Shown piece after piece: positions 17,528-28,007 of a DNA stretch of 64,000 nucleotides; the first letter of the stretch is position 1, and every line of letters starts with the position of its first letter. Under the pieces are notes generated by a model, which was not told where the DNA came from, did no database searches, and saw nothing but the letters and a program-made list of their open reading frames with translations. A program made the position numbers and the translations under genes. The stretch is from contig CAJPTC010000002.1 in the NCBI GenBank assembly GCA_905373475.1, forward strand, positions 1-64,000, in the 5' to 3' direction. Origin of the DNA: Bacteroidia bacterium. GTDB lineage: Bacteria; Bacteroidota; Bacteroidia; Bacteroidales; CAJPTX01.

Positions 17528-20500
17528 CTATTGTTTCACAAAACGGAGCGTATTAACAACCCCTCCACGCTGGACACGGAGAATATAAACACCTTCATTG
17601 AGCGTACGAACGTCTAACACTGTATGGTTAGATGCCGTGCTCTCTAGGCAAACAACACCCAGAGCAGAGAATACCGTCAATTTATCGCCTTCTTGCACAT
17701 TCCCTAATGCAAGATGATCACTTGCAGGGTTCGGTTGCAACGTAATACCTAAGTCCTGTACGTCTGCAATACCAGTTCCCTTCTCAAAGGTCGCAACGAA
17801 GGTATGCTTAGGCTTCAGCACAATATGTACTTCACTATCCGAATCCACTTCCAGAGTCGTATTATTGCTCTCGTCTATTAGCTTGACTAAACGCCAACCA
17901 TATTTAGGTACTACTCGTAAGAAGATGGCACTACCCACTATAAACTTATCTGGATTTTGTTCGGGGGTCACCTCCTTGCTATCAGTCGTAATAAACTTTA
18001 TATAGCCCCCTTCCGCAGGTTCCATACGCATGGTTATCTCCGACTTCGGAGCATAGTTTACCACGAGCTCTTGCTTTGCCCCGAGCTCAATACCAAATAC
18101 ACCGTTGACCACCGTCATCGCGACTCCGTTGCGTGTAGCGGAAGCAAAAGCGAAACCCTCCTTCGGCATACAAACACCTCGCACTTGGTCTCCCTCGTAG
18201 AACTTGCTAGTAGCCAAATCGAGCGACTTGCCGTCTGGCGTAGAGAGCTCAACAGTTCCTCCCTCTGACGGATTGACTACAATTGAGAGCAAGGCAGGTC
18301 TTAAGAACTCTTCCTTAACAACAACCGCTGTATAAACAACGTCTTGCGAGACCTCCGTTGCGGCTAATTTCGCTCCTCGGCTTTCATCGGGCAACCAATA
18401 ACGGAATGAGTAACCTGGCATCGCAACAACCTCAACAGGTTCGGTTGATGTACCTACGGGTATCCACTGTTCGGTCACTTCTTGCCCATTTAGCATGAAC
18501 TTCGCACCTTCGGGTATCGTTGCACGGTAGGAGACGTGAACCAGATTTTTGCGCATGCACAACGCCGTTAGTGTAAGATTTTCGGTAGCAGGCTGCTCGG
18601 GACGCGTAGGCGTTAGTACGCCATCACTCCATTTCCAGAATTTGTAGTCCTGAGCAGGAATAGCCGTCACTTGCGGAGGTAACTGACCATACCGACAATC
18701 CTTAGAAACATAGTAACCGTCTTCTACAGGCAAAGTAATCTTCTTTCCTCCCTCGGTCTTAACAAATACTGCCGAGTTCACTGGATCAGAATTGTACTTC
18801 AGCGTTACACTCGGTAGCTTGTTCTCATAGTATATCGCCACGTTATCTACCAAGAGCCAGTAGCTCCATTTCGCTTCGTATACGATACGGAACTGTACGT
18901 ACTTTTTGCCAGCCAGTTCGGCAGGCTTTAATGCTGCCTGTACATTCAAGTTCGAGTTCCACGCATAAAGTCGTCCTTTTTCCAAATCTTTCCAACCGTC
19001 GCCGCACTCATACTGTACCTTCGCCGCCGATGTTGGGGGTTCAAAATCGCGGTAGTAGGATGTACAAGTAAAGAGCAAGTTGTTTTGGGTATCGTGCGTC
19101 TTTAGCTCAAAACGTGGCGTATAAAGCACTGCCTCGAAGTCTGCCTTCAGATCCTTGTCAGCATCAATTATGAAGAAATAGCCGTCGAGCTTATCGTGCA
19201 ACCACGTAGGATGATTGGTAAGCTTCCATGCAAGCGCCTTACCACTTTGCGAACGCGACCTAGAGGTAGTCGCCCATCCTTCAGGGAATGTCCCTGACTC
19301 AAAGTTATTGGAATAGGGCAACTGCATTTGAGTACGGAAAATCGCATAGAGCGTCTTGTTCTCACGCACAGAGCTCTCAGTACGTGTAGGCGATGTAACA
19401 CCATCGCTCCAGAGTAGGAAGAAGTATCCCTCTTTGGGTTTTGCTGTTACACTAGTGGTGCTTCCTTCAAAGGCTACTTCTTGTTTTGTAGTCCCCTCAA
19501 TTGTCCCGTTCCCGTCTGCCACAAATTCGACCGTATAGGTATTGCGTTCAAACGTAGCGGTAATCGTCTTGTTTGCCTCACCAAAAATATCGGTACGGGG
19601 GTTCTCGGTACTTCCATCATCCCACTTAGTGAAGTGGTAACCCGCATCCGCTTGAGCAAAGACTGGCAAACCTGTATCGCCCTTTGCCAGTACCTGCGTC
19701 GTCTTTCCAAAGAGCGCCCCACCAGCACTTGCCTTGTACTCGTATGTTACGGCAGATGCAACCATAGAAATGGCTTCTGTTTTATCCGCCTCTTGCACTT
19801 CTACACTACCTTTTACAGGGATGAAACCATCTTTGGTTACTTGGTAGCTGTATGCTGCATTCTTGAGCACAGGCACTGTAACTTTTCCTTCAGCACTGGT
19901 CATATACGTCCTGTCAGCCACGGCAACCTTTGCTCCCACTACTGGAGTTCCACCGCTAGTAACTGTAAAGGTAAGCGCATAGCTATCGCCTTGCGTCACT
20001 TTTAGTGTAGCACCAACAGGTTTCACAGTGTAGTTACCTACCGTATATTCGGCATTAGCAGCTGCAATCTCGTACTCTCCCACAAGTAGCTCTTGTGTGA
20101 AAACAAGCTGACGCTTTATCGCATCGTACGTACCTATTACAACCCCCGCCTTCTTAAAGACGTAATCGCCGTGTAGCAATGGATGCGGTAACGACTGCTG
20201 GTGCTCAGGAGCCACTAACCCTTCATAAGCGTACGTGAACTGTAATGGAGCACCATAGACAATCTCAGTCGTAGTCGGTTTTACTTGTATCTTTTTCGGA
20301 GTAACCTTAATCTTTTTCGTTAGGACATTCGATTTTAGGTAACTCTTCCCCTCGGCTTGATATACAGAAATGTTTGCTTCACCGACACCTGCAAAATATA
20401 ACTTCTTGTTCAGCACGGTAGCTACACTAGGCGCATCAGAAGCCCCAAGAATCGGATTTAGCGATTCTGTATTCGACGTAACGGCAATAGCCACAGGCGC

Positions 20501-23500
20501 ATCACCAAAACTATATTCACCACTAGGTTCAGTCCATTGCACCGTCTGCTGTTGCTCCAGACGCAGCGTATACTTCTGTTCCGAACGTCCGTTCGCAGCC
20601 TTTACAATAAGCAGACGCGCTGCACTCAAATCGACCTCGTCGCCCGAATTCAACTCAGCGTCTCTACCCAAAAGGTGTACTACTGCATCTGCTGAGGCTA
20701 CGAATGAGAACTTCGCCTTCTGAACATCCAAAGTACCGTCAGTACTATTGAGAACAAAGACAATATCGCTTCCTGCTATAGTAGCTGTAAGCGTATTGGT
20801 TAATGTAGTATTGAGCGTTTTATCGAGAGCAGCGCTTAAAATCTTAGTCTCTGCACTCTTCTCTTTCACGCCTGTAAGACTTACTTCTTGTTCGTAAGTC
20901 TTGCCAAAGATCTCTACAGAGGCTTTAATTTTTACCTCCTTGTTTCCCGAGAAGTCAAACTCTGTACTCTCTGTAATGAGCGCACCGTTGTAAGTCAGCT
21001 TTGTGTTATTCCACGCCGTTTCTAGTGCTACCTTCTTTATATGTTCAAGATCTGCAACTGCCAAGAAGGTAAGTTTATATTTACCATTCGCGACTTTTTC
21101 GGCACGCACCTGATCCTTAAAGAGGATCTCACCCAGCATAGCCTTACGCGGATCTACCCATACAGAGTCGGGCATTGCAAGACGATTGTCACGCGACTCC
21201 AAATAAGCCATATCATAATGCGGTGCTTGTGCTTCGGTTGCCGCATTACCAAGCCCTTCGTCAAAGGAATACTCTGCTATGAGGTTTGCACGTTCGTCTG
21301 CTGTTCCAGTGCTCGTGTGCTTGTACATAAATTTCTTGATGCGCTCAGCCGTAAGCTGCGTACTCCAAATACGAAACTCATCAATCATCCCATCAAAACC
21401 ATTCAGCAGCGTAAACCCTAGATTGAGTGACGGAGCATCTTTTTGGTCTGTCAATACTTCTACCTCCTCTCCATTGATGAAGATTTTCACATCGCAAGCC
21501 CCAGAGCCAAAAGCAGCAGCTCGCTTAATGTTGTAGATAGAGACTGCCACGTGCGTCCATTGCTTAGGCTTAATCAGATCCGCCTTCTCATTCTTTGTAA
21601 AGGCAACGGCACGTGTACCTAAGAAGACCATAATACCATTGTCTCGAACGGCAGTAGCACGACTCTGGTAGGTTGTCGAGATTTCAAAGCCACCACCTTG
21701 CAATATCGGTCCGTAGTGCGGGCGCGAAGGATTGATCCAGAACTCTACGGTAAATGCGGGGAGGTTGGCAGGGTCGTTGGAAGCAGGCATTGCATTCCAC
21801 AAACGCTGCGCAGACTGGTCTACTGTAATCTTGTCGACCAATTTTTCGCGTCCTTTGACAAAGGTCTGTGAGCGCAGACACCACGGCTCTAACTCCTGCC
21901 CAGGCGCAAAGGTCTTCAGCTTAAAGAGTTCAATCGCCATTTTGTTGTTATCTGGCTTACCACCCACTTTTTCCTTTATCTCAACCTTAATCGTGTGACG
22001 ACCGTGCGCCGAGAGGTCAGCTGTAGTATTCAGCTTTGTCTTGTATGTACCACTCCACGCCGTAAGCTTTGCTGAAGCAGGCACTTCTACTTCTTCTGTA
22101 ACAGCAGGCTTATCATCGACAGAGATCATTACATCGAACTTCCCTGCAAACTCCTTGGGCGAACCATTCTTTATCTCTATCCAAAGAGGCTCTTTATCTG
22201 TAAAGTCTTTGCTCACTTTCGGACTAGCTCCCGTACTCGGATCCTTTGTCCCGATGTAGGTTAGCAACAGATCGCCTGCAAAAGGATCTGACCCATCAAC
22301 CACATTAAGAATATAGTCACGCACTTGCGTTTCATTATCAAGGTTAGTTGCATAGAGATTTTTCACCTCCTCGCCATCTCGCGAATTGTACATCGCACGC
22401 AAACGATACTTACCCGCGGGGCGTTTTGAGACATCTACATCAAAGTAAAGCACCAACGAGTTGGGTTGTATCTTATTCTCAGTGTAATCTACCTCCACCT
22501 CATCGTCACCAAATACCCCATCGTCGTTCCAGTCCACCCAAACTCTGAGATACATCTCGTCCTCATGTTCCAGCTGACCAAAACCCGTGCGAGCCTTGCC
22601 ATCAGCCTTATACACTGTAAGAGGCTCTTTACGGAAATCAACATGGTGCTCCTCTTGATCTCCCGTTACAGGCTTCCACTGTGGGAACTTATAGCGGTCG
22701 CAGAGCAACCATGTAGTAATGAGGTTGTCCGACACATCGCCATCAAGCCCTAGTAGGCGCACCTTAACCTGACGCGCAGTACGTATGGGTATATTCTCTA
22801 TTTTTTTGTCCAGTAGCTGTGGGTTGCTCAAACCTGCGGGGATGCTTGCAATCTCCTGTACAAGTTCAAAACGCCCATTCCCTTCCACACGAATTCCCGC
22901 ATTCCTAGCAACGCGTCGCGTGTTGTTTCGGATTTGTACTGTTACGGGCACATCCACTTTCTCTGCATCTGCCTTATCATTTTCGGCAATTGCACTTACA
23001 AGCGTTAAGGGATTGGTTACGGGCACTAAATCTACCTCAGCCTCCCAACCTTCGTCCGTTTTTTCAAAATTATCCGACTCGAAGTGAATGCGTAGCGAAC
23101 CATCCGTAGAGCCTGAAACATAGACATACGGCTCTTGTGCCAACTTCTCAGTAAGATCGTCATCCAGCTGGTCAGAGGGCATGCCTGTATCTTCATCCCA
23201 CACATTCAGATCCGTATATATAGAAAGGATACCCGCTCTATAGCCTGTTTTGAACTTCTTGAAAGTAACCCGAACTTTCATAGAAGGGTCTTCGGGCACT
23301 AGTGTTATTGTAGCATCCTGACTCTTGCTGTAGTTAGCATGCAAGCCCCCGTTGTCAGTAAAGATATATTTACCCTTACCAATCGTATAGCGCAGTTTCG
23401 GGTCTTGTGGTAATTGCTGCGGATCATACTCTTTGGGAAGGAAATAGGAAGCAGGCATTGGGATGATATTCCCTAGATTGCGCACCGTTTCCTTTGCCCT

Positions 23501-26500
23501 ATTGTCTTGCAGATAGTCGTCGTCCTTACAATCTAGGGTAAACTCCACGTTTATATCCTCGCCTTCTGGGTTTGTAGTACTCAGATCGACTTCATACTCC
23601 ATCTGTCGGTCATCGTATGGCGGTAACGTGGGAAGCTTTTGACTGGAAACCCACTTTCCATTACGGAAGTAGTTCAGTTTCAAATCCTTCTCTTCATTAA
23701 GTGAGCCATTTACCAGAGTCAAGGTAAAGGTCGATAGCCCCAAGTTCGCACCATCAACAGGTGTTTTTGTGATGGCAAGCCCCACATCGTGCTTTCTGTA
23801 AGGCTTCTCGAAATAGATTCCCGTAACCAAAAGACGGTCGGAGGCATAGCGGTTGTAGTCGCGCCCCTCGTGCTGCAACCTAAGACTGTGTGTACCTTTA
23901 TCCGATTTCAGAACGTATACTAGTTCCACGTCAGTGTCCTTACCATAGATGATATCCAGTCCACGTGCATCTTTAATCACATTGTTATCCCAAAGTACAC
24001 GGAACGCCGACGTTTTCGGTTTATTCTGGTCGCACGCAATGACTGCCCCACGAATGCGTAAAACGATTTCCTCGCCTTCGGGAATTGCGCTCATATCTAT
24101 CTTACAGAAGCGCATCTCGAACAAATAAGCATCGTTAGCAGGATCAAAAGGCTTCTTAGTCGCATCATACGGTTTTTGCGCAAAAGCATCAATATCTACT
24201 TGGAAAAGATTGCTCCCTTGGGGGACAAAACTCTCGGAATATGCATTGACGCTGTACTTCCGCTGTGTACCGTGTCTTACCGCCATGTAGGGTAATGGCC
24301 AATTCTGGAACGTCTCGTTGTAAGGCAACTTGGTTACATCCAGTTTCAGGGGCGCATACGAGAAGAGTTGTATTGCCGTAGTGCGTCGCCCGAGTTCTCC
24401 ATTGTAGGAGTCACCTAACTGTGCCGCCATTGCCACAAGCACTTTCGGGTTTGTGAGATAGGGCTGTACATGCGGCGCAATGTCAAACGTCGTCACATTG
24501 TTCGGAATGTTTGCCACGGGTGTCCAAGTTTCTGCATCGACATCTCCAATAAGGAGAGCATAACCTTTTGCTGGAACAATAGGTGGCTGTTTCCACGAAA
24601 GTGTAAAAGTATTGCCGCAGCCATCTCCACGAGCGATTGAGACATTTTCGGGTACAGGTGCAATTGTAAATTTCTCAGACAGAACTACACCGCCAGCATT
24701 GTCGGTAAGGCGTAACATAGCCTCAGCAGTTGCAGGAGCATTGCGCGGAATATCGAAACGATAACCAGAATAGGAGTCCTCGAGCGTATAGCCGTGTCCG
24801 AAAGTCTTCCCCCCATCATAAGAGATCTCCAACGTTGATGGGATTTTCGCATCCGTCCAACGCGAAGCGTAGTTCTCGACATGCACAATAATTATCTCAC
24901 CTGGTGCATACTGGTCACCTGCAAGCGGAGCGGTGAAATACGTCTTTGCATCTTCCTCAAACCACCAAACTAAAACAAAGCGCTGTTCCCCATTTGGCAC
25001 TGTAGAGGCAGTCACCCTTACAGAAAGGGTATTTTTACCTTTGAGCTCAGTAGCATCGAGTGTTACCTGTTCTTGGTTGTTTAAGTTATCCACTTTCCGC
25101 GTTGCGGGTAGACTAACCTTCCCCTTAGATGGATCGCACACCCAAGGGAGCAATCCGTTCACCGTAAGATCCAGATCGTTCACTAGTGCTTTGTCCCCCC
25201 ACTTGTAAATTTTCTTGGTTGTTGCATCGTTCCACGCAATCATTACGCGCGCTTGCTTTGCATTGGCTGGTACGGGGATGGTAAACTCCTTGGTTTCCCC
25301 CTGCTTTAGCGTAAGTTCCTCGCTTTCGTTGTAATAGCCTCTCTCAAGCGCAAGCACCATTTTCTCCGAATTCAGCCACCCATAACCATACTTATAGTCT
25401 GGTCCTACAACTCCCGCATCGGTTGCTGTATTCATCGCCAAAGCACGAAGAAGATCTGCGCGAGGATCGCGGTCGCCGTTAAGCTGTTTGTACCTCTGCG
25501 TAACGAGCGCCAAGTTCCCCGTTACTGTTGGGCATGCCATAGAGGTACCCGTCTTCGTCGAAGAACCTGCAAAAACATTCGTACTGAGTACCCCTACACC
25601 TTTTGCTACTACGTGAGGTGCAAGACGTCCATCATCTAATGGACCACACGAACTAAATGCGCCCAAACGACCAATCAGGTCACATGCTCCCACAAAGAAC
25701 GAATTCTTCGCACGGTTCGGGATTGTACCATACTGCTTCTCGCCGTAATGCGCTAACACGCTATCAGCACACCCCGCACCATCATTACCACAAGCATAAA
25801 CAGGTAGTAGAGATGGATATTTGTTTACGAGCTCATCCATCTGGATGTCGCGCCCGAGTGTGTTGTATGAAAACTGACGATAGAAGAGACACATTTGCCC
25901 TAACGGAAGCCCGTAGGAGTTCTGAGTCAGAGTAATTCCATCTTGTTGGTGGCAGCGTTCCATTTCTTGCCACTCTTGCACCTCGTCAGACGAACTAGAG
26001 AAGTTCCACGTCCACGCCTTAGCCTTAGGTGCCATCCCACGAGCAAGCGGATCGCTCATTCCCGACCCGAGTACTGTTCCCGCCACGTGCGTTCCGTGCA
26101 ATTCGCCACCTTGCCAAAGTTGGTATTCGCGGCGTGTAACACGATTGCCAAAATCTGGGCTATAAACCACATTACCATCCCAGATCCCAACTCGTACGCC
26201 TTCTCCAGTTAGGTTGCGTCCGCCAAGTGCATTGGGGACAGAAAGTACATTGGCACGAGAGAGGCTCGCCCCCGTACGGTTCAACAAAGTCGCGGGCGCA
26301 GGAACAGGTGCAATACTCAACACCCAAGGGAGGGCAGCCACCTTGTCAATAGCCGAACGTGTGATTTCGCAGGATGCTAGCGCCCACCCTTTCGCTATGT
26401 TCACCTTCTTAGCGCCTAGGGCAACTAATGCATTTTGCACCTCCGTATCCGTCACGTTGGCAGCATAGGTAAGCTCCAACTTAGCCGTGTGCTCATCTAC

Positions 26501-26917
26501 CCTACTCCACTCGGGCAGCTCGGCTTCGGTAAGAAGCTCTGCAACCTTCCACTCAGGGGCAACGGCAAGCACTGTACGCAGGCTTGTACCATGAAACGCC
26601 TTACGTACATCAATCCCCTCAGGAAGAGTAGCCCAATAGGCTCGGTTACCGAGATAGTCGCCGAGCTGCAACCCTCTTGCTGCAAGCGCACCGCGTTCCT
26701 GTTCAGATGGAATCGCCGAAAGCTGCACTAATACGTTATACTTGTTGCCCGAGCTACCTCCAAGCTCTAGGGCATTACTACCGCGCGTGACATGCTGCAC
26801 ATTGTCGGGTAGTAGTACTGTGTGCTTGCCGAGTTGCAAACTCTCTTGCGCGCGTAGTGTGAGAGCCGACAGCGCAACAAAAAGCAGTAGCAAGCAGTTT
26901 AACCTTAAAAACTTCAT
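17528..26917 (-). CDS. Giant subtilisin-family (S8) protease with T9SS sorting domain
   Basis: 3129 residues. A signal peptide (LLLLFVALSALTLRA, then QES) is followed by a prodomain-like region to about residue 215. The S8 catalytic domain has all three residues: D247 in VGIWDGNV, H274 in HGTHVAGT and S459 in GTSMACP, with N378 (ACGNDG) as the oxyanion residue. Downstream are a jelly-roll/CARDB-like region, a GEVED-type segment (WVDWNDDGVFGDDEV, about residue 1460), a LamG/concanavalin-like domain (VEFWINPS to EFRIWS, about 1720-1850), Ig/MBG-like and PEGA-like modules, Bacteroides-type repeats with KWDDGSTENPRTD, a MAM-like segment (NNFESGTFPEGW, about 2540), more repeats, and a sorting domain beginning near 3059 (LQPNPASDHLAL ... 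GVYILRV). It is expected to be secreted and surface-anchored, cleaving extracellular protein; the substrate is unknown. Its sorting domain is more diverged than those of the other four cargos. Confidence 0.9.
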   Translation of the reverse strand: MKFLRLNCLLLLFVALSALTLRAQESLQLGKHTVLLPDNVQHVTRGSNALELGGSSGNKYNVLVQLSAIPSEQERGALAARGLQLGDYLGNRAYWATLPEGIDVRKAFHGTSLRTVLAVAPEWKVAELLTEAELPEWSRVDEHTAKLELTYAANVTDTEVQNALVALGAKKVNIAKGWALASCEITRSAIDKVAALPWVLSIAPVPAPATLLNRTGASLSRANVLSVPNALGGRNLTGEGVRVGIWDGNVVYSPDFGNRVTRREYQLWQGGELHGTHVAGTVLGSGMSDPLARGMAPKAKAWTWNFSSSSDEVQEWQEMERCHQQDGITLTQNSYGLPLGQMCLFYRQFSYNTLGRDIQMDELVNKYPSLLPVYACGNDGAGCADSVLAHYGEKQYGTIPNRAKNSFFVGACDLIGRLGAFSSCGPLDDGRLAPHVVAKGVGVLSTNVFAGSSTKTGTSMACPTVTGNLALVTQRYKQLNGDRDPRADLLRALAMNTATDAGVVGPDYKYGYGWLNSEKMVLALERGYYNESEELTLKQGETKEFTIPVPANAKQARVMIAWNDATTKKIYKWGDKALVNDLDLTVNGLLPWVCDPSKGKVSLPATRKVDNLNNQEQVTLDATELKGKNTLSVRVTASTVPNGEQRFVLVWWFEEDAKTYFTAPLAGDQYAPGEIIIVHVENYASRWTDAKIPSTLEISYDGGKTFGHGYTLEDSYSGYRFDIPRNAPATAEAMLRLTDNAGGVVLSEKFTIAPVPENVSIARGDGCGNTFTLSWKQPPIVPAKGYALLIGDVDAETWTPVANIPNNVTTFDIAPHVQPYLTNPKVLVAMAAQLGDSYNGELGRRTTAIQLFSYAPLKLDVTKLPYNETFQNWPLPYMAVRHGTQRKYSVNAYSESFVPQGSNLFQVDIDAFAQKPYDATKKPFDPANDAYLFEMRFCKIDMSAIPEGEEIVLRIRGAVIACDQNKPKTSAFRVLWDNNVIKDARGLDIIYGKDTDVELVYVLKSDKGTHSLRLQHEGRDYNRYASDRLLVTGIYFEKPYRKHDVGLAITKTPVDGANLGLSTFTLTLVNGSLNEEKDLKLNYFRNGKWVSSQKLPTLPPYDDRQMEYEVDLSTTNPEGEDINVEFTLDCKDDDYLQDNRAKETVRNLGNIIPMPASYFLPKEYDPQQLPQDPKLRYTIGKGKYIFTDNGGLHANYSKSQDATITLVPEDPSMKVRVTFKKFKTGYRAGILSIYTDLNVWDEDTGMPSDQLDDDLTEKLAQEPYVYVSGSTDGSLRIHFESDNFEKTDEGWEAEVDLVPVTNPLTLVSAIAENDKADAEKVDVPVTVQIRNNTRRVARNAGIRVEGNGRFELVQEIASIPAGLSNPQLLDKKIENIPIRTARQVKVRLLGLDGDVSDNLITTWLLCDRYKFPQWKPVTGDQEEHHVDFRKEPLTVYKADGKARTGFGQLEHEDEMYLRVWVDWNDDGVFGDDEVEVDYTENKIQPNSLVLYFDVDVSKRPAGKYRLRAMYNSRDGEEVKNLYATNLDNETQVRDYILNVVDGSDPFAGDLLLTYIGTKDPSTGASPKVSKDFTDKEPLWIEIKNGSPKEFAGKFDVMISVDDKPAVTEEVEVPASAKLTAWSGTYKTKLNTTADLSAHGRHTIKVEIKEKVGGKPDNNKMAIELFKLKTFAPGQELEPWCLRSQTFVKGREKLVDKITVDQSAQRLWNAMPASNDPANLPAFTVEFWINPSRPHYGPILQGGGFEISTTYQSRATAVRDNGIMVFLGTRAVAFTKNEKADLIKPKQWTHVAVSIYNIKRAAAFGSGACDVKIFINGEEVEVLTDQKDAPSLNLGFTLLNGFDGMIDEFRIWSTQLTAERIKKFMYKHTSTGTADERANLIAEYSFDEGLGNAATEAQAPHYDMAYLESRDNRLAMPDSVWVDPRKAMLGEILFKDQVRAEKVANGKYKLTFLAVADLEHIKKVALETAWNNTKLTYNGALITESTEFDFSGNKEVKIKASVEIFGKTYEQEVSLTGVKEKSAETKILSAALDKTLNTTLTNTLTATIAGSDIVFVLNSTDGTLDVQKAKFSFVASADAVVHLLGRDAELNSGDEVDLSAARLLIVKAANGRSEQKYTLRLEQQQTVQWTEPSGEYSFGDAPVAIAVTSNTESLNPILGASDAPSVATVLNKKLYFAGVGEANISVYQAEGKSYLKSNVLTKKIKVTPKKIQVKPTTTEIVYGAPLQFTYAYEGLVAPEHQQSLPHPLLHGDYVFKKAGVVIGTYDAIKRQLVFTQELLVGEYEIAAANAEYTVGNYTVKPVGATLKVTQGDSYALTFTVTSGGTPVVGAKVAVADRTYMTSAEGKVTVPVLKNAAYSYQVTKDGFIPVKGSVEVQEADKTEAISMVASAVTYEYKASAGGALFGKTTQVLAKGDTGLPVFAQADAGYHFTKWDDGSTENPRTDIFGEANKTITATFERNTYTVEFVADGNGTIEGTTKQEVAFEGSTTSVTAKPKEGYFFLLWSDGVTSPTRTESSVRENKTLYAIFRTQMQLPYSNNFESGTFPEGWATTSRSRSQSGKALAWKLTNHPTWLHDKLDGYFFIIDADKDLKADFEAVLYTPRFELKTHDTQNNLLFTCTSYYRDFEPPTSAAKVQYECGDGWKDLEKGRLYAWNSNLNVQAALKPAELAGKKYVQFRIVYEAKWSYWLLVDNVAIYYENKLPSVTLKYNSDPVNSAVFVKTEGGKKITLPVEDGYYVSKDCRYGQLPPQVTAIPAQDYKFWKWSDGVLTPTRPEQPATENLTLTALCMRKNLVHVSYRATIPEGAKFMLNGQEVTEQWIPVGTSTEPVEVVAMPGYSFRYWLPDESRGAKLAATEVSQDVVYTAVVVKEEFLRPALLSIVVNPSEGGTVELSTPDGKSLDLATSKFYEGDQVRGVCMPKEGFAFASATRNGVAMTVVNGVFGIELGAKQELVVNYAPKSEITMRMEPAEGGYIKFITTDSKEVTPEQNPDKFIVGSAIFLRVVPKYGWRLVKLIDESNNTTLEVDSDSEVHIVLKPKHTFVATFEKGTGIADVQDLGITLQPNPASDHLALGNVQEGDKLTVFSALGVVCLESTASNHTVLDVRTLNEGVYILRVQRGGVVNTLRFVKQ

Positions 26918-27288
26918 ACAAACCTACTTTTATACAACTAAAACAGCCCCACTAGGGGGCTTAAGGCAAATTAAAACTTCTACAAAAGTAGGAGTCTGTA
27001 TTCTATCTTATACCCTCTGTTATTTATAATAACATGAAGAAATACTCCTCTTGCGTATACGAATACTCTGTTTTTTATATACTACAAGTAATTTTACGTA
27101 GTTAGATTTGATGAATGTGTGAGAGCTAGATCACCACAATTGGCGTTTTTGTATCGTAGTTGCAATTTGGAAAACTCTTAGAGTATTTCCCTTATCGAAA
27201 ATAACGGCAAACAGCGTATCCGCTTACTATTCAAACAATGCTTTAGAAAAACTCTTTGCCAGAATTGAAGATATTTATTGTTGCATTG
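26918..27288. other. Leader region upstream of the giant protease
   Basis: AT-rich and without a convincing gene. It probably holds the protease promoter: on the minus strand TACTTTTG (26983-26990) matches TAnnTTTG, 66 bp before the ATG, but no spaced TTTG is present. The stretch 27000-27280 shows nothing else that I can interpret. Confidence 0.4.
26983..26990 (-). promoter_or_regulatory. Candidate -7 box for the giant protease gene
   Basis: The minus strand reads TACTTTTG, a match to TAnnTTTG, 66 bp upstream of the ATG at 26917. No -33 TTTG is found at normal spacing. Confidence 0.35.
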
Positions 27289-27376
27289 TGCCGTGGCACG
27301 ACGTAGATAATTGCCATGCACATAAAACCCCGCCGAATGGCGCGGGTAGGTACTCAGAGTGAAACGTTGGGCTAAT
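27289..27376. repeat. Inverted copy of hairpin-array modules
   Basis: Read on the minus strand this begins with TTAGCCCAACGTTTCACTC, continues to the CCATTCGGCGGGGTTTTAT module and ends with a CGTGCCACGGCAC palindrome. This is the same module order as the plus-oriented copy at 27636-27725, in opposite orientation. Confidence 0.7.
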
Positions 27377-27469
27377 ATTCATCCACCATAACACATTGAT
27401 TATCGAATCGTAGTAGAGAGGCACGTCTCGCCCATCACGTCATATCATAACGTGTATTATTTGCATTGC

Positions 27470-27562
27470 GTGCGATTATTTCATGGCACGACATGAATAA
27501 GGTATTAACCGAAAATACGCCGTTGGCGTATTTAACGGGCGAGGCATACCTCGCCCCTACAG
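27470..27562. repeat. Composite palindromic element, copy B
   Basis: Module order as at 7530-7617: TTCATGGCACGACATGAA, then AAATACGCC-GTT-GGCGTATTT (27513-27533), then GGGCGAGG-CATA-CCTCGCCC (27537-27556) followed by CTAC. Stem bases differ from the 7572-7592 copy in a paired way. Confidence 0.8.
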
Positions 27563-27635
27563 TCGCGCTGCTGGCGCGAATCCGCAATGCGACTTTGTAT
27601 GGGTAACACATTGAAATCTAATATTTTGCATGATG

Positions 27636-27725
27636 TAGCCCAACGTTCCACGTTGGGCTAGCAATACTCACCACCGCCCTTCGGCGGGGTTTTATTACGG
27701 CGTGCCATGGCGCGCCGCTACATGT
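27636..27725. repeat. Short hairpin-array unit
   Basis: AGCCCAACG-TTCCA-CGTTGGGCT hairpin (starting at 27637), then AATACTCACCACCGCC with the CCGCC...GGCGG hairpin, then TTACGGCGTGCCATGGCGCG and CGCTACATG. It carries the same end modules as 28288-28376. Confidence 0.8.
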
Positions 27726-27738
27726 AATAATGTGTTTT

Positions 27739-27945
27739 TTACGGGCGAGGCACGCATCGCCCAATTCGGCATAACGTACCGAATTTATCATGTCGTTATG
27801 TATATAAATTATTGGATACCAATTCTGTAGGGGCGAAACCTGATTCGCCCAAATCGGCATAACATGCCGAATATTATCGCATCGCAATACGCATAAACAT
27901 TGAATAACATCTCGTAGGTGCGTTGGCGTGCCTCGCCCAAATGAA
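27739..27945. repeat. Degraded palindromic modules
   Basis: Three imperfect versions of the GGGGCGA...TCGCCC module lie at about 27745-27762, 27829-27850 and 27913-27940. The first two are each followed by a TCGGCATAAC-type stem (near 27765 and 27853). Sequence between them is AT-rich and non-coding. Confidence 0.55.
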
Positions 27946-27965
27946 CGCATTGATAATCAATGATA

Positions 27966-27997
27966 ACGGGCATTGCCTGCGGGTTGTGCCCGTTTTT
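27966..27997 (+). terminator. Orphan rho-independent terminator
   Basis: ACGGGCA...TGCCCGT stem (27966-27972 and 27987-27993) followed by TTTT on the plus strand. No plus-strand gene lies upstream within 27 kb-27.96 kb, so it is either part of the repeat array or a leftover from a lost gene. Confidence 0.5.
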
Positions 27998-28007
27998 GAT
28001 TGGTTTA

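Noticed and set aside
27618..27950. A 110-codon minus-strand reading frame
   Set aside because: It runs through several hairpin modules of the repeat array, has no family resemblance, and its codons follow the palindromes rather than coding bias.
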